From Arthrobacter gandavensis (GTDB lineage: Bacteria; Actinomycetota; Actinomycetes; Actinomycetales; Micrococcaceae), in contig NZ_VTFU01000004.1 in NCBI RefSeq assembly GCF_009192735.1, positions 62,001 through 126,000 of the forward strand: a stretch of DNA of 64,000 bases. The letters are read 5' to 3'. A model generated the notes under the pieces. It was not told where the DNA came from and did no database searches. It saw nothing but the letters and a program-made list of their open reading frames with translations. How positions within the stretch are numbered: the stretch's first letter is position 1; every line of letters starts with the position of its first letter. Of the stretch, positions 10,806 through 19,153 are shown piece after piece. Position numbers and translations under genes: made by a program.

Positions 10806-12059
10806 TTAGTTCAACAGCCATACTGTCACTTCCGAGCCGGCCGGCAGAGACTGGACCCCGGCGGGGATGTGCACCAGGGCGTTGGAGGACGCCATGGCGT
10901 GGACCAGATGGGAGCTTGGACCGCCGATCAGTTCCACCCGGCCCACCGTTTCCGGCTCAGCCGGTGCGGTGTAGCGGCCCCGGCGCACCTGGTGTTTGGC
11001 GGCCGGGCTGTGCGCGTCAGTGGTCAGGAGCGCCGGAAGTTCCGGGCGGGGCGCGGGGAGGCCGGTCAGTGCGCTCAGTGCCGGGCGGAGGAACACCTCG
11101 AAGGAGACCACGGAGCTCACCGGATTACCCGGAAATCCGAGGAAGGGAACTCCATCAACCGCCCCCATCGCCTGGGGCCCGCCGGGCTGCATGGCCACCG
11201 GAAGGAACTGCACGCCCTCCGCGGCCAGGGCGAGCCGGACCACCTCGTAGGCTCCCATGCTGATGCCGCCGGAGGTGAGGACCAGGTCCACCGGATGCCG
11301 TGCCAGGTCTTCGCGGAGCTGGGCGAGGAAGCGGTCCGGAGAGTCCGCGAGGATGCGGGCACGAACCACCTCGGCGCCGGCTTCCCGCAGGCTGACGGCG
11401 AGCAGCGTGGAGTTGGCGTCGTGGATTTGTCCCGGTGCCAGTGCCTCTCCCGGTTCGACCACTTCGTCGCCGGTGCTGAGCAGCAGCACCCGGAACGGTG
11501 CCCGGACCGGCACGGCGGGGATGCCCAGCGCGGCCAGCAGGCCCAGCTGCAGCGCGCCAAGCCGGGTACCGGCGGGCAAGGCGACGGTACCGGCCCGGAT
11601 GTCGCTCCCTGCGGTCCGGATGTAGTCTCCCGGCGCGGCTCCGGAGGGGAAGCTCACGGTGGCCCCCGGCCGGTCCCGGTCTGCGTAGAACGCATCGGGC
11701 ACGGCACGTTCAATGGGTACGACGGCGTCGGCTCCGGCGGGCAGCATGGCGCCGGTCATGATCGGGGCAGCGGATCCCGGCTCCAGCGCCGGTGCTGCGA
11801 TGCCGGCGGGAATTGGTTCGCTGACGCGCAGCGGAACGGTCCGCCCCGCGGCGGCGAGGTCAGCCGTGCGGACGGCATAACCGTCCATTTGGGAATTGTC
11901 GAAGGGGGGAAGGCTGCCGGGCGCGTAGATGTCAGCGGCCAGGATTTTTCCCGCCGCCGACACGAGGTCCACGGTTTTTGTGCGCGCCGGTGCGGCGTCA
12001 TGCCCGGCTTTCAGCAGCCGAAGCACTGCCCCGCGGTGTTCTTCTACCGTGCGGGTCAC
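10806..12059 (-). CDS. moeA: Molybdopterin molybdenumtransferase
   Basis: MoeA inserts molybdate into adenylylated molybdopterin, completing molybdenum cofactor. The 417-residue protein shows [20 protein letters not shown] and GFPGNPVSS, the hallmarks of the central MPT-binding domain, followed by the C-terminal beta-barrel domain IV. The open frame reaches 12161, but I start at GTG 12059 ([16 protein letters not shown]), which overlaps the stop of the phosphatase gene as GTGA. The upstream residues are low-complexity read-through of the phosphatase 3' end. Confidence 0.92.
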   Translation of the reverse strand: MTRTVEEHRGAVLRLLKAGHDAAPARTKTVDLVSAAGKILAADIYAPGSLPPFDNSQMDGYAVRTADLAAAGRTVPLRVSEPIPAGIAAPALEPGSAAPIMTGAMLPAGADAVVPIERAVPDAFYADRDRPGATVSFPSGAAPGDYIRTAGSDIRAGTVALPAGTRLGALQLGLLAALGIPAVPVRAPFRVLLLSTGDEVVEPGEALAPGQIHDANSTLLAVSLREAGAEVVRARILADSPDRFLAQLREDLARHPVDLVLTSGGISMGAYEVVRLALAAEGVQFLPVAMQPGGPQAMGAVDGVPFLGFPGNPVSSVVSFEVFLRPALSALTGLPAPRPELPALLTTDAHSPAAKHQVRRGRYTAPAEPETVGRVELIGGPSSHLVHAMASSNALVHIPAGVQSLPAGSEVTVWLLN

Positions 12060-12865
12060 TGCTGGCCCCGGATCCGCCGGCGCAGCATCGTCAGTTCTTC
12101 GTCCCGGAGACCGCCGGAGAGGAGGTAGCCGGCAGCGTTCCCGTGGTGTTCGTGCACCCACGTCAGCGCCCGGTTGAGGGCGTCTTCGGGGGCACCGGTC
12201 ACCAGGGCCACCACGTCAGCCGTCAGGGGAACGCCGAGGTCCCCGATCATGCCAAGCATGCGGTTGGCCCACTCCCCCGTGAGGTTGGCCTCGCTCTTCC
12301 GGTAGTCCGCCGCCACGGCTTCCGGTTCCACACCGGCGGCGCTGAGAATCAGTGCCACGGCCACTCCCGTCCGGTCTTTTCCGGCGGTGCAGTGCACCAG
12401 GGTGGCCGAACCTTCCGCGGTGCCGGCGACGGCCCGGGCGGTCTCGGCAAACACCGCGCTGCCGCCCTGCAGCATTTCGGTGTAGATGCCGGCCAGCGTT
12501 GGCAGCTGTGCAACAGCGGCCTGCACCGCCCGGGCGGCAGCCTCAGGGTCTCCGGATTGGCGGGCGCGCTGCATTTCCTGCTGGGCGGCTCCCGTGAAGG
12601 CACCTTCGAACAGCGGCAGGTTCAGCCGGGTGAAGGGCCGCGCCGCGGGCAGCCGGTCCGGTGCCATGCTCCGCTCGGCGGGGGTCCGCAAATCGATGAT
12701 CACCTCGATCCGGGACCCGGCGAGAGTCTCCATTCCCCGTGGGGTCAGGTCAGCGATGGCATCCGAACGGTAGAGGACTCCGGGGGCGCTGCGGCCTCCT
12801 CCGGCCAGCGGCAGTCCGCCCGTGTCCCGGAAATTGACTGTGCCTTCCAGTGCGGTGATCGTCAC
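12056..12865 (-). CDS. Tyrosine-protein phosphatase, dual-specificity type
   Basis: This 269-residue protein carries the cysteine phosphatase loop HCTAGKDRTGV with C159 and R165 intact, and the N-terminal NFRDTGGLP and LYRSDAI motifs of the PtpB-like bacterial tyrosine/lipid phosphatase family. Substrates are unknown. It sits inside the molybdenum block, directly upstream of moeA with a 4-base overlap, so the two are coupled, but no known Moco step needs a phosphatase. The GTG at 12865 follows TAGGCT by six bases. The first three bases of that box are the stop codon of the upstream oxidoreductase. Confidence 0.88.
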   Translation of the reverse strand: MTITALEGTVNFRDTGGLPLAGGGRSAPGVLYRSDAIADLTPRGMETLAGSRIEVIIDLRTPAERSMAPDRLPAARPFTRLNLPLFEGAFTGAAQQEMQRARQSGDPEAAARAVQAAVAQLPTLAGIYTEMLQGGSAVFAETARAVAGTAEGSATLVHCTAGKDRTGVAVALILSAAGVEPEAVAADYRKSEANLTGEWANRMLGMIGDLGVPLTADVVALVTGAPEDALNRALTWVHEHHGNAAGYLLSGGLRDEELTMLRRRIRGQQ

Positions 12866-12871
12866 AAACCG

Positions 12872-12877
12872 AGCCTA
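12872..12877 (-). promoter_or_regulatory. Candidate -10 box overlapping a stop codon, for the phosphatase-moeA operon
   Basis: TAGGCT lies six bases before the GTG start of the phosphatase. TAG is also the stop codon of the upstream sulfite-oxidase-type gene. A leaderless start here would give moeA-moaC-mogA-moaE a promoter independent of modAB. Confidence 0.45.
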
Positions 12878-14413
12878 GCGCGCATTCACTTGAACCGTGT
12901 GCAGGCCGGTGGCGCCGTCGGGAACGACGGGCCGCTGGCGCTCATCCTGCTCGGCTCCCGTCGAGTCAATGGCGCGCACGGTGATGTTGTGGTCGCCGGC
13001 GCCCAGGTCAAGGACCGCCGACCACTGCACCCAGGTGTCCGCGGAAATCCCGGTGGCCAGGTCCGCGTCCTGCCAGCGGCCGCCGTCGTCCCTTACCTGC
13101 ACTCCGCGGATCCCGGTGTGCTGCGCCCACGCCATGCCGGCCACCGTGACCGCACCGGCGTCCACTGACGCGCGGTGAGAGGGGGTGTCGATGCGGGAGG
13201 AGAGTTTGATGGGACCGCGTTCGGTCCAGCCCCGTTCGGTCCAGTAGGCAGTCTCGTCGCTGAAGCGGGTGACTTTGAGTTCGGTGACCCATTTGGTGGC
13301 CGAAACATAGCCGTACAGGCCCGGGACCACCAGCCGCACCGGAAACCCGTGTTCCAGCGGCAGCGGCTCGCCGTTCATGCCCACCGCGAGCAGCGCATCG
13401 CGTGAGTCGGTCAGCGCTTCGAGCGGGGTCGATGCCGTCCAGCCGTCGCGGCTGGTGGACAGCACCATGTCGGCGCCGTCCCGCACGCCGGCGGCGGCCA
13501 GCAGGTTCCGGACCGGCCAGCCCAGCCACTTGGCGTTGCCGATCAGGCTGCCGCCCACTTCGTTGGAGACGCACGCCAGCGTCACATAGCTTTCCTGCAG
13601 GGGCTTGGAAAGCAGTTCGGCGAAGCTGATCTCGATCTCGCGGTCCACCATGCCCGTCACCTTGAGGGTCCATTCCTCCGGGTTGACCAGGGGAACGCTC
13701 AGCGCGGTGTCGATCCGGTAGAAATCCGCAGCCGGCGTGAGCACCGGGTCCAGCCCGCTGATACCCAGTTCCGCGCCGCCCGGGAGGGGCGGGGCCGGGG
13801 TTGCCGCGGAGGGAAGGACAATGCCGTCCCGCAGCCCCACAGTGGTGATCTGCCCCGCGCGGGAGGTGCCTGCCAGGGCGCCCGCCGCCACAGCGACGCC
13901 GGCGCCGCCGCCGACCCCCAGCAGCACGTCCCGCCGCCGGGCGCCCATCTCCGCCGGGGCGGCGGCGCCCCACTGGCGGATGCGTTCCACGAAGGCCCGC
14001 AGCACCGGAATACCCACGGCGGCCGCCGCCAGCGGCGGCACCAGGGACAGCAAACTCATCTGTGACCGGGTCAGCACGGCAACGAGCCCGGCCGCCCCAA
14101 ACAAGGCAATGACGACGGCGCCCGCCGGTGGCCGGCGTACCTCCAGGACCCCCGCGGCTGCGGCAAGGAGGGCGATCACGGTAGCCATGGCAACGAGGAA
14201 CGCGGCTTTGTCAGCGGTTCCAAAGAGCCCGATGGCCCAGTCCTTGACCGGTCCCGGCATGGCGTCGATGACCACGGATCCCACTGCACTCACCGGCGAC
14301 AGCGACGGGCTCAGCAGCGCCGCGGAGAGTTCCCCTGCGGCTACGGCCAGTCCCACCGCCACGATTCCCGCCGCAGCTGCCCAGAGGGGAAGGAACCTGT
14401 TGGTGCCGTTCAT
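12875..14413 (-). CDS. Membrane-anchored molybdopterin oxidoreductase, sulfite oxidase fold
   Basis: This 512-residue protein has four hydrophobic helices in residues 1-135, then a twin-arginine-like segment ARRRDVLLGVGGG at 158-170 followed by another hydrophobic stretch. The catalytic domain begins near 220. The molybdenum-ligand cysteine C281 sits in TLACVSNEVGG, a family hallmark, and a C-terminal Ig-like dimerisation domain follows. The domain order matches actinobacterial YedY/SUOX-like proteins, with the catalytic part probably outside the membrane. The physiological substrate is not known. It is the only obvious Moco-dependent enzyme in the block and lies just downstream of modB. Confidence 0.88.
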   Translation of the reverse strand: MNGTNRFLPLWAAAAGIVAVGLAVAAGELSAALLSPSLSPVSAVGSVVIDAMPGPVKDWAIGLFGTADKAAFLVAMATVIALLAAAAGVLEVRRPPAGAVVIALFGAAGLVAVLTRSQMSLLSLVPPLAAAAVGIPVLRAFVERIRQWGAAAPAEMGARRRDVLLGVGGGAGVAVAAGALAGTSRAGQITTVGLRDGIVLPSAATPAPPLPGGAELGISGLDPVLTPAADFYRIDTALSVPLVNPEEWTLKVTGMVDREIEISFAELLSKPLQESYVTLACVSNEVGGSLIGNAKWLGWPVRNLLAAAGVRDGADMVLSTSRDGWTASTPLEALTDSRDALLAVGMNGEPLPLEHGFPVRLVVPGLYGYVSATKWVTELKVTRFSDETAYWTERGWTERGPIKLSSRIDTPSHRASVDAGAVTVAGMAWAQHTGIRGVQVRDDGGRWQDADLATGISADTWVQWSAVLDLGAGDHNITVRAIDSTGAEQDERQRPVVPDGATGLHTVQVNAR

Positions 14414-14462
14414 GGTGCTCGTTTCTGTTGGTGCCCAATGAAGTGTTGCCGGTGCGCCTCAG

Positions 14463-15263
14463 TCAGCGCGGCACCAGCAGTCCCACCCCAAGCCGGGCAA
14501 GCGCCAGCAGCACCAGGTACAACGAAATGAGGATCAGACAGATTCCCAGCGCAATTTCGGGCTGGTTGGAGTTCAGGCTGAGTTCGATCTGCAGCGGCAG
14601 GGTCCGGGTGCGTCCTTCGATGCTGCCGGCGAAGGTGATGGTGGCGCCGTATTCCCCCAGGGACCGGGCAAAAGCCAGCAAGGCCCCGACGATAATTCCC
14701 GGCAGCGCCAGCGGAATGGTGATGTGGCGCAGGATCGCGGTCGGACCCGCGCCGGAGGTGGCGGCGGCCATTTCCAGGTCATGGTCCACGGCCCGCAGGC
14801 TGCTCAGCGACGCCACCACAAAGAACGGCAGGGAAACAAAAACCTGGACTATCAGCACTGCCGCGGGCGAGTAGCCCACCCCCAGCCCCGCCGGTTCCAG
14901 GAACCGGCCCGCCAACCCCTGCCGCCCCCAGAAGTAGAGCAGGGCGATGCCGGAAACAACCGGAGAAAGCACAAGGGGTATCAGCAGGATGCCGCGGAGC
15001 ACCTGCATCCACGGCCCGGCCAGCTTGCTGAACAGCACCGCCAGGGGAAGCCCGAGCACCACGCAGACCAGTGTTGACCCGACGGAGGTTGTCACCGACA
15101 GCAGCAGTGCTGTGCGTGCTTCCGGCGCGGTCAGCAGCGCACCCAGGGAGGCGAAGGGAACATTCAGCAGCAGCGCCGCCACCGGTCCGGCGCAGAACAG
15201 CAGTGCCAGCGATGCCGGGATCCACAGCCAGGCAGGGGTGGTGGCCCGCGCGCCGCGCGTCAT
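14463..15263 (-). CDS. modB: Molybdate ABC transporter permease
   Basis: This is the membrane channel of the molybdate importer. The 266-residue protein has five to six hydrophobic helices, and the EAA loop is visible around ATSGAGPTAILRHITIPLALPG, where the ATPase docks. The frame is open to 15425, but that extension is Arg-rich and unlike ModB, so I use ATG 15263 (MTRGARATT), with a GTG six bases earlier as an alternative. modA ends 70 bases upstream. No modC ATPase gene follows; the next gene is the oxidoreductase. Confidence 0.88.
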   Translation of the reverse strand: MTRGARATTPAWLWIPASLALLFCAGPVAALLLNVPFASLGALLTAPEARTALLLSVTTSVGSTLVCVVLGLPLAVLFSKLAGPWMQVLRGILLIPLVLSPVVSGIALLYFWGRQGLAGRFLEPAGLGVGYSPAAVLIVQVFVSLPFFVVASLSSLRAVDHDLEMAAATSGAGPTAILRHITIPLALPGIIVGALLAFARSLGEYGATITFAGSIEGRTRTLPLQIELSLNSNQPEIALGICLILISLYLVLLALARLGVGLLVPR

Positions 15264-15333
15264 GCCCACTGCACGTCCGGCCGCTGATCCGTGTCCCCGC
15301 CCCTGGGTTCCCCGCCGCCGGTTCCGGCCCGGC

Positions 15334-16128
15334 TTAGGTTCCCGGTGGCCGGAAGCCCGCGTCACGGAGGATGCCGGCCGCCTCTTCCCCTGCAAGCCAC
15401 TCGTAGAATCGGACAGCTGCCTCATGCTCTGCTCCCTCCGCGGTCAGGGCCGCGGGGTACTGGTTGGGTTCGGGATCACTCACTTCAAGATACGTCACCC
15501 CTTGCTTCGCAGCCGACAGCGCATCGGTTTGGTACACCAGCCCGGCGTCCGCCTGTCCGGTCACCACTTTGGTCAGCACCGACCGCACGCTGTCCTCGCG
15601 GCTCTCGCCGGTGAGCTCCACGCCCGCGGCAGCAAGCACCCTCTGCGCCGAACGGCCGCACGGCACGGACGGCGCGCAGACCGCGGTCTGTGCCGTGCCG
15701 ACGGCCAGATCGGCCAGCGAAGTGATCCCGGCCGGATTCCCCGGCGCCAGAGCCAGGACGGTGGTGTTCCCGGCCACGACCTGCTCGCGGGAGATCAGCC
15801 CCTCCGCGCGCACTGCATCGAGCGCTTCCAGGTCGGCGGTGATCACGACGTCGGCCGGCGCGCCGGAGAGAAGCTGGGCGGACAACTGTGCACTTGAGCC
15901 CAGGTTGGTGCGCAGCCGGCCGCCGCCGTCGTAGGCTTCATTTATGGCTGTCAACACATCCGTGAGCGATGCGGCTGCGAAGACCGTGACAACGGGGCTT
16001 TCCGAAGCCGCGGAACCACCGTCAGCGCCCGGCCCTGAACAGCCGGGAGCCACAACGAGCAGGACGGTGGACAAGGCGGCGGTGGACAGGGCCATGAGGT
16101 GCTGACGCCGCCGACGGAAAACACGCAT
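15334..16128 (-). CDS. modA: Molybdate ABC transporter substrate-binding lipoprotein
   Basis: ModA captures molybdate outside the membrane and delivers it to ModB. The N terminus has a basic stretch, a hydrophobic core and the lipobox VAPGC at about residue 29, so it is a lipoprotein. VFAAASLTDVLTAINEAY and NLGSSAQLSAQLLSGAPADV are typical ModA ligand-loop sequences. At 264 residues it is full length. The ATG at 16128 stands six bases after TAGGCT on the minus strand, so the mRNA is probably leaderless. It is divergent from moaA, with only 38 bases between the two starts. Confidence 0.92.
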   Translation of the reverse strand: MRVFRRRRQHLMALSTAALSTVLLVVAPGCSGPGADGGSAASESPVVTVFAAASLTDVLTAINEAYDGGGRLRTNLGSSAQLSAQLLSGAPADVVITADLEALDAVRAEGLISREQVVAGNTTVLALAPGNPAGITSLADLAVGTAQTAVCAPSVPCGRSAQRVLAAAGVELTGESREDSVRSVLTKVVTGQADAGLVYQTDALSAAKQGVTYLEVSDPEPNQYPAALTAEGAEHEAAVRFYEWLAGEEAAGILRDAGFRPPGT

Positions 16129-16134
16129 TGATAG

Positions 16135-16160
16135 AGCCTAACCGCGAAAGGGCGTAGCCT
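16135..16160. promoter_or_regulatory. Divergent leaderless promoters for modA and moaA
   Basis: On the minus strand TAGGCT at 16140-16135 is six bases from the modA ATG. On the plus strand TAGCCT at 16155-16160 is six bases from the moaA ATG. The -10 boxes are only 14 bases apart, so each -35 region must lie over the other gene's -10 region. No ModE-like palindrome was recognised. Confidence 0.5.
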
Positions 16161-16166
16161 CGACCC

Positions 16167-17360
16167 ATGGGAATCCAGCTGGGAATGCCGTCCATCGGCG
16201 CGCCGCTGACCGGCGGACCGTCCGCGGCGTCCGCTTCAACCACCACCGCAGGGGGCTGCACGCCCGTCGACAATCCCGCAGCGGAGCCGCCCGCAGCAGC
16301 CGGAGCCGCCGCCGCTGCCGGTGTCCGGGCCGCCGACGGCCTGCTGGACCGCTATGGACGGCGGGCCACGGACATGCGGCTCTCGCTCACGGACAAGTGC
16401 AACCTGCGCTGCACCTATTGCATGCCTGCCGAAGGATTGGACTGGCTGGCCAAGGACAAAGTTCTGACGGCCGCCGAAATTATCCGGCTGGTGGGAATCG
16501 GAGTGGATACCCTCGGCGTCCGTGAGCTCCGGCTCACCGGCGGAGAACCGCTGGTCCGGGCCGATCTGGTGGACATTATTGCCGGTATCCGGGCCAACCA
16601 TCCGGACCTGCCAATTTCGCTGACCACCAATGCGCTGGGCTTGGACAAGAAGGCACAGGCGTTGAAGGATGCCGGACTCAGCCGGATCAACGTGTCGCTG
16701 GATTCACTGCACCCGGACACCTTTGCCCAGCTGACCCGGCGCCCGTTCCTGGCCCGGGTGCTGGCAGGCATTGAGGAAGCGGCCCGGGTGGGCCTGGGGC
16801 TGATCAAGATTAATGCGGTCCTGATGCGCGGAATCAACGACGTCGAATCTCCCGAGCTGCTGGAGTGGGCCGTCAGCCGCGGCTTTGAACTGCGCTTCAT
16901 TGAACAGATGCCGCTGGACGCCGACCACGGCTGGACCCGCGACGGCATGATCAGCGCCGCGGAAATCCGCAGCCGCCTCGAACGGGACTTTATCCTTACC
17001 CCCGATCCACGGCAGCGCGACGGCGCCCCCGCCGAACGCTGGGAGGTGCGGCGCCGTTCCGCCCCCGGGATCGTGGCCGGCACCGTGGGTATCATCGCCT
17101 CGGTCACCGAGCCCTTCTGCACCGACTGCCGCCGGACACGGATCACCGCGGAGGGAAAGGTGCGCAGCTGCCTCTTCTCCCACGAGGAAACCGATTTGCT
17201 GGCACTGCTGCGTTCCCCTGACGCGGGTGACCCCGAGGTGGCCGCCCGCTGGCAGGACGCCATGTGGGGCAAGCCCAAGGCACACGGAATGGACCATACC
17301 GGGTTGGGCGATGCGGATTATGTGCAGCCCGACCGAACCATGAGCGCGATAGGCGGCTAA
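16167..17360 (+). CDS. moaA: GTP 3',8-cyclase (radical SAM), first Moco step
   Basis: MoaA rearranges GTP to 3',8-cyclo-7,8-dihydro-GTP. The radical-SAM cluster ligands are C78, C82 and C85 in CNLRCTYC, the second iron-sulfur site is seen in FCTDCRRTR and the later SCLF cysteine, and the protein ends in the conserved double glycine AIGG. It is 397 residues because about 60 Ala/Pro-rich residues precede the core; the TAGCCT box six bases before this ATG supports the long start. moaD begins at the base after the stop. Confidence 0.93.
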   Translation: MGIQLGMPSIGAPLTGGPSAASASTTTAGGCTPVDNPAAEPPAAAGAAAAAGVRAADGLLDRYGRRATDMRLSLTDKCNLRCTYCMPAEGLDWLAKDKVLTAAEIIRLVGIGVDTLGVRELRLTGGEPLVRADLVDIIAGIRANHPDLPISLTTNALGLDKKAQALKDAGLSRINVSLDSLHPDTFAQLTRRPFLARVLAGIEEAARVGLGLIKINAVLMRGINDVESPELLEWAVSRGFELRFIEQMPLDADHGWTRDGMISAAEIRSRLERDFILTPDPRQRDGAPAERWEVRRRSAPGIVAGTVGIIASVTEPFCTDCRRTRITAEGKVRSCLFSHEETDLLALLRSPDAGDPEVAARWQDAMWGKPKAHGMDHTGLGDADYVQPDRTMSAIGG

Positions 17361-17642
17361 ATGCTGATTAGATACTTTGGCGCCGCGAAGGCCGCATCGG
17401 GCGTGGAGGAAGAAACCCTTCCCGCTGACGGTCCGGGCGGTGTTCCCGCCGGGTCTTCCCTGGATGACCTGCTGGAATTCCTGGGCGTCCGCCACCCGGA
17501 AGCACCGGCGGACACGCCCCCGCTGAAGAGTGTCATCTCCCGCAGCACGTTCCTGGTCAACGGGTTCGCGGCGCGCGACCGGTCCATGGCACTGGATGCC
17601 TCAGACACGGTGGATATCCTGCCGCCCTTTGCCGGCGGCTAA
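17361..17642 (+). CDS. moaD: Molybdopterin synthase sulfur carrier subunit
   Basis: MoaD is a ubiquitin-fold carrier whose C-terminal glycine becomes a thiocarboxylate that donates sulfur to MoaE. The 93-residue protein ends FAGG, and VDILPPFAGG is the diagnostic tail. A Gly/Pro-rich insertion near residues 20-30 makes it slightly longer than the roughly 81-residue E. coli form. Its ATG follows the moaA stop with no gap. The activating enzyme (MoeB/MoeZ) is not in the window. A strong hairpin follows. Confidence 0.92.
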   Translation: MLIRYFGAAKAASGVEEETLPADGPGGVPAGSSLDDLLEFLGVRHPEAPADTPPLKSVISRSTFLVNGFAARDRSMALDASDTVDILPPFAGG

Positions 17643-17683
17643 GCCACTCCGCTTCTAACCGCCCGAGTCACCGCCCGAGACAG

Positions 17684-17723
17684 CAGAAAGTGCGCTTCCC
17701 AGGGATGGGAGGCGCACTTTCTG
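17684..17723. terminator. Hairpin terminator between convergent moaD and M16 peptidase genes (repeat family copy 1)
   Basis: CAGAAAGTGCGCTTCCCA at 17684-17701 pairs with 17706-17723 over 18 bases with a single G-U, closing a GGGA tetraloop of GNRA type. It lies in the convergent gap, so it can end transcription from both sides. The arm is nearly the same as that of the hairpin at 57854-57905. Confidence 0.8.
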
Positions 17724-17755
17724 GTCTAGCGGCGGAAGGTAAGTCCCGCGGAAGG

Positions 17756-19153
17756 TTAGAAGCCCAACTCCGCCGCGGACTTGAACGGTCCAACGATCGT
17801 GATGGTGCGCGGGGCGGCGGCCAGTTCGGCGGCCAGCGCCTGGACTTCCTCGGCCGTGACGGCACCGATCCGGGCCAGGGACTCATCGATGTCGATGAAC
17901 TCTCCGCTGACCAGCTCGGCGCGGCCCAGGCGCGACATGCGTGAGCTGGAGTCCTCCAGCGCCATGACCATGCCTCCGGCAATCTGCCCGCGGGCCTTCT
18001 TCAGTTCAGCTTCGTCCACCCCGTCAGCCGCCAGGCGCTCCAGCTCGGATCCCATCAGGTCGATGACCTGGCGGGTCTTGGCCGGGGAGCATCCGGCGTA
18101 CATGCCGAAGTAGCCGGCGTCGGCGTAGGACGCGGAGAACGAGTATGTGGAGTACACCAGGCCACGCTTTTCGCGGATCTCCTGGAACAGGCGGGATGAC
18201 ATGCCGCCGCCCAGGATGGTGTTCAGGACGCTCATGGCAAACCGGCGGTCATCGGTGGCCGTCAGCGACGGGCAGCCCATGACCACGTTGGCCTGCTCCA
18301 CCGGCCGGTTGATGACCTGGACGCCGGCTGTGCCGGTGATGACGGCGGGTTCGGTGCTGCGGCGGGGTGCGGGTGACGCATCCTCGGACAGATCCCAGCC
18401 GGCCTTCTTCAGGGCGTCGAGCACCAGGGCGCAGACGTCGTCGTGCTCCAAGCCGCCCGCGGCGGTGACCACCAGTTCGGTGGGCCGGTAGTAGCGGCGG
18501 TAGTGCTCCAGCACGGCCTCGCGGGGAACGTTCATGATGGCCTCGGGAGTGCCGCCGATGGGCCGGCCCAGGGCGTGGTCGCCCAGGACTGCCTCGGCAA
18601 ACTTTTCGTGGCACAGGTCCGCGGGATCGTCGGCATCCATGGCGATTTCTTCCAGGATGACGTCGCGTTCCTGTTCCAGTTCCTCCGGGTCCAGGACCGC
18701 GGAGGTGATCATGTCGGTGATGACGTCAATCGCCATCGGCAGATCGGTGTCCAGCACCCGCGCGTAGTAGCAGGTGCTTTCCTTGGCCGTCGCGGCGTTG
18801 GACTCGCCGCCAACCTCGTCAAAGGCCAGCGCAATGTCCAGCGCGCTGCGGCGCGTGGTGCCCTTGAACAGCAGGTGTTCAAGGAAGTGTGTGGAGCCGT
18901 GCCGGCCCGCGGCTTCATCCCGCGAGCCGACACCAACCCAGAAGCCGATGGTCGCACTCCGCTGGCCGGGCATGGCCTCGGTCAGCACGCGCACTCCGCC
19001 GGGAAGGACGGAACGGCGCACGACGGCGCCCCCCGGCGTTCCCATCACAAGGGAGGGATCGCCGGGAAGAATGGTCAGCGGAAGCTGGACAACCGTCCCG
19101 GATGCCGGAGCATGTCCGGGATCGGGACGGTTTCCATCAGCAATATGTGACAT
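17756..19153 (-). CDS. M16-family zinc peptidase (processing peptidase-like)
   Basis: This 465-residue member of the insulinase/processing-peptidase family has the inverted zinc motif HFLEH at residues 89-93 and the downstream glutamate region ERDVILEEIAMD. A second, non-catalytic half follows, as is normal for bacterial single-chain forms. It starts at ATG 19153, the base right after the pnp stop, and the pnp-peptidase pair is conserved across actinobacteria (PepR in mycobacteria). The native substrate is not established. In related genomes the next gene is dapB; here a molybdenum block intervenes. Confidence 0.92.
   Translation of the reverse strand: MSHIADGNRPDPGHAPASGTVVQLPLTILPGDPSLVMGTPGGAVVRRSVLPGGVRVLTEAMPGQRSATIGFWVGVGSRDEAAGRHGSTHFLEHLLFKGTTRRSALDIALAFDEVGGESNAATAKESTCYYARVLDTDLPMAIDVITDMITSAVLDPEELEQERDVILEEIAMDADDPADLCHEKFAEAVLGDHALGRPIGGTPEAIMNVPREAVLEHYRRYYRPTELVVTAAGGLEHDDVCALVLDALKKAGWDLSEDASPAPRRSTEPAVITGTAGVQVINRPVEQANVVMGCPSLTATDDRRFAMSVLNTILGGGMSSRLFQEIREKRGLVYSTYSFSASYADAGYFGMYAGCSPAKTRQVIDLMGSELERLAADGVDEAELKKARGQIAGGMVMALEDSSSRMSRLGRAELVSGEFIDIDESLARIGAVTAEEVQALAAELAAAPRTITIVGPFKSAAELGF

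Noticed and set aside
12060-12161. Upstream extension of moeA
   Set aside because: It would overlap the phosphatase gene by 100 bases, and the GTG at 12059 gives a standard MoeA with a GTGA junction.
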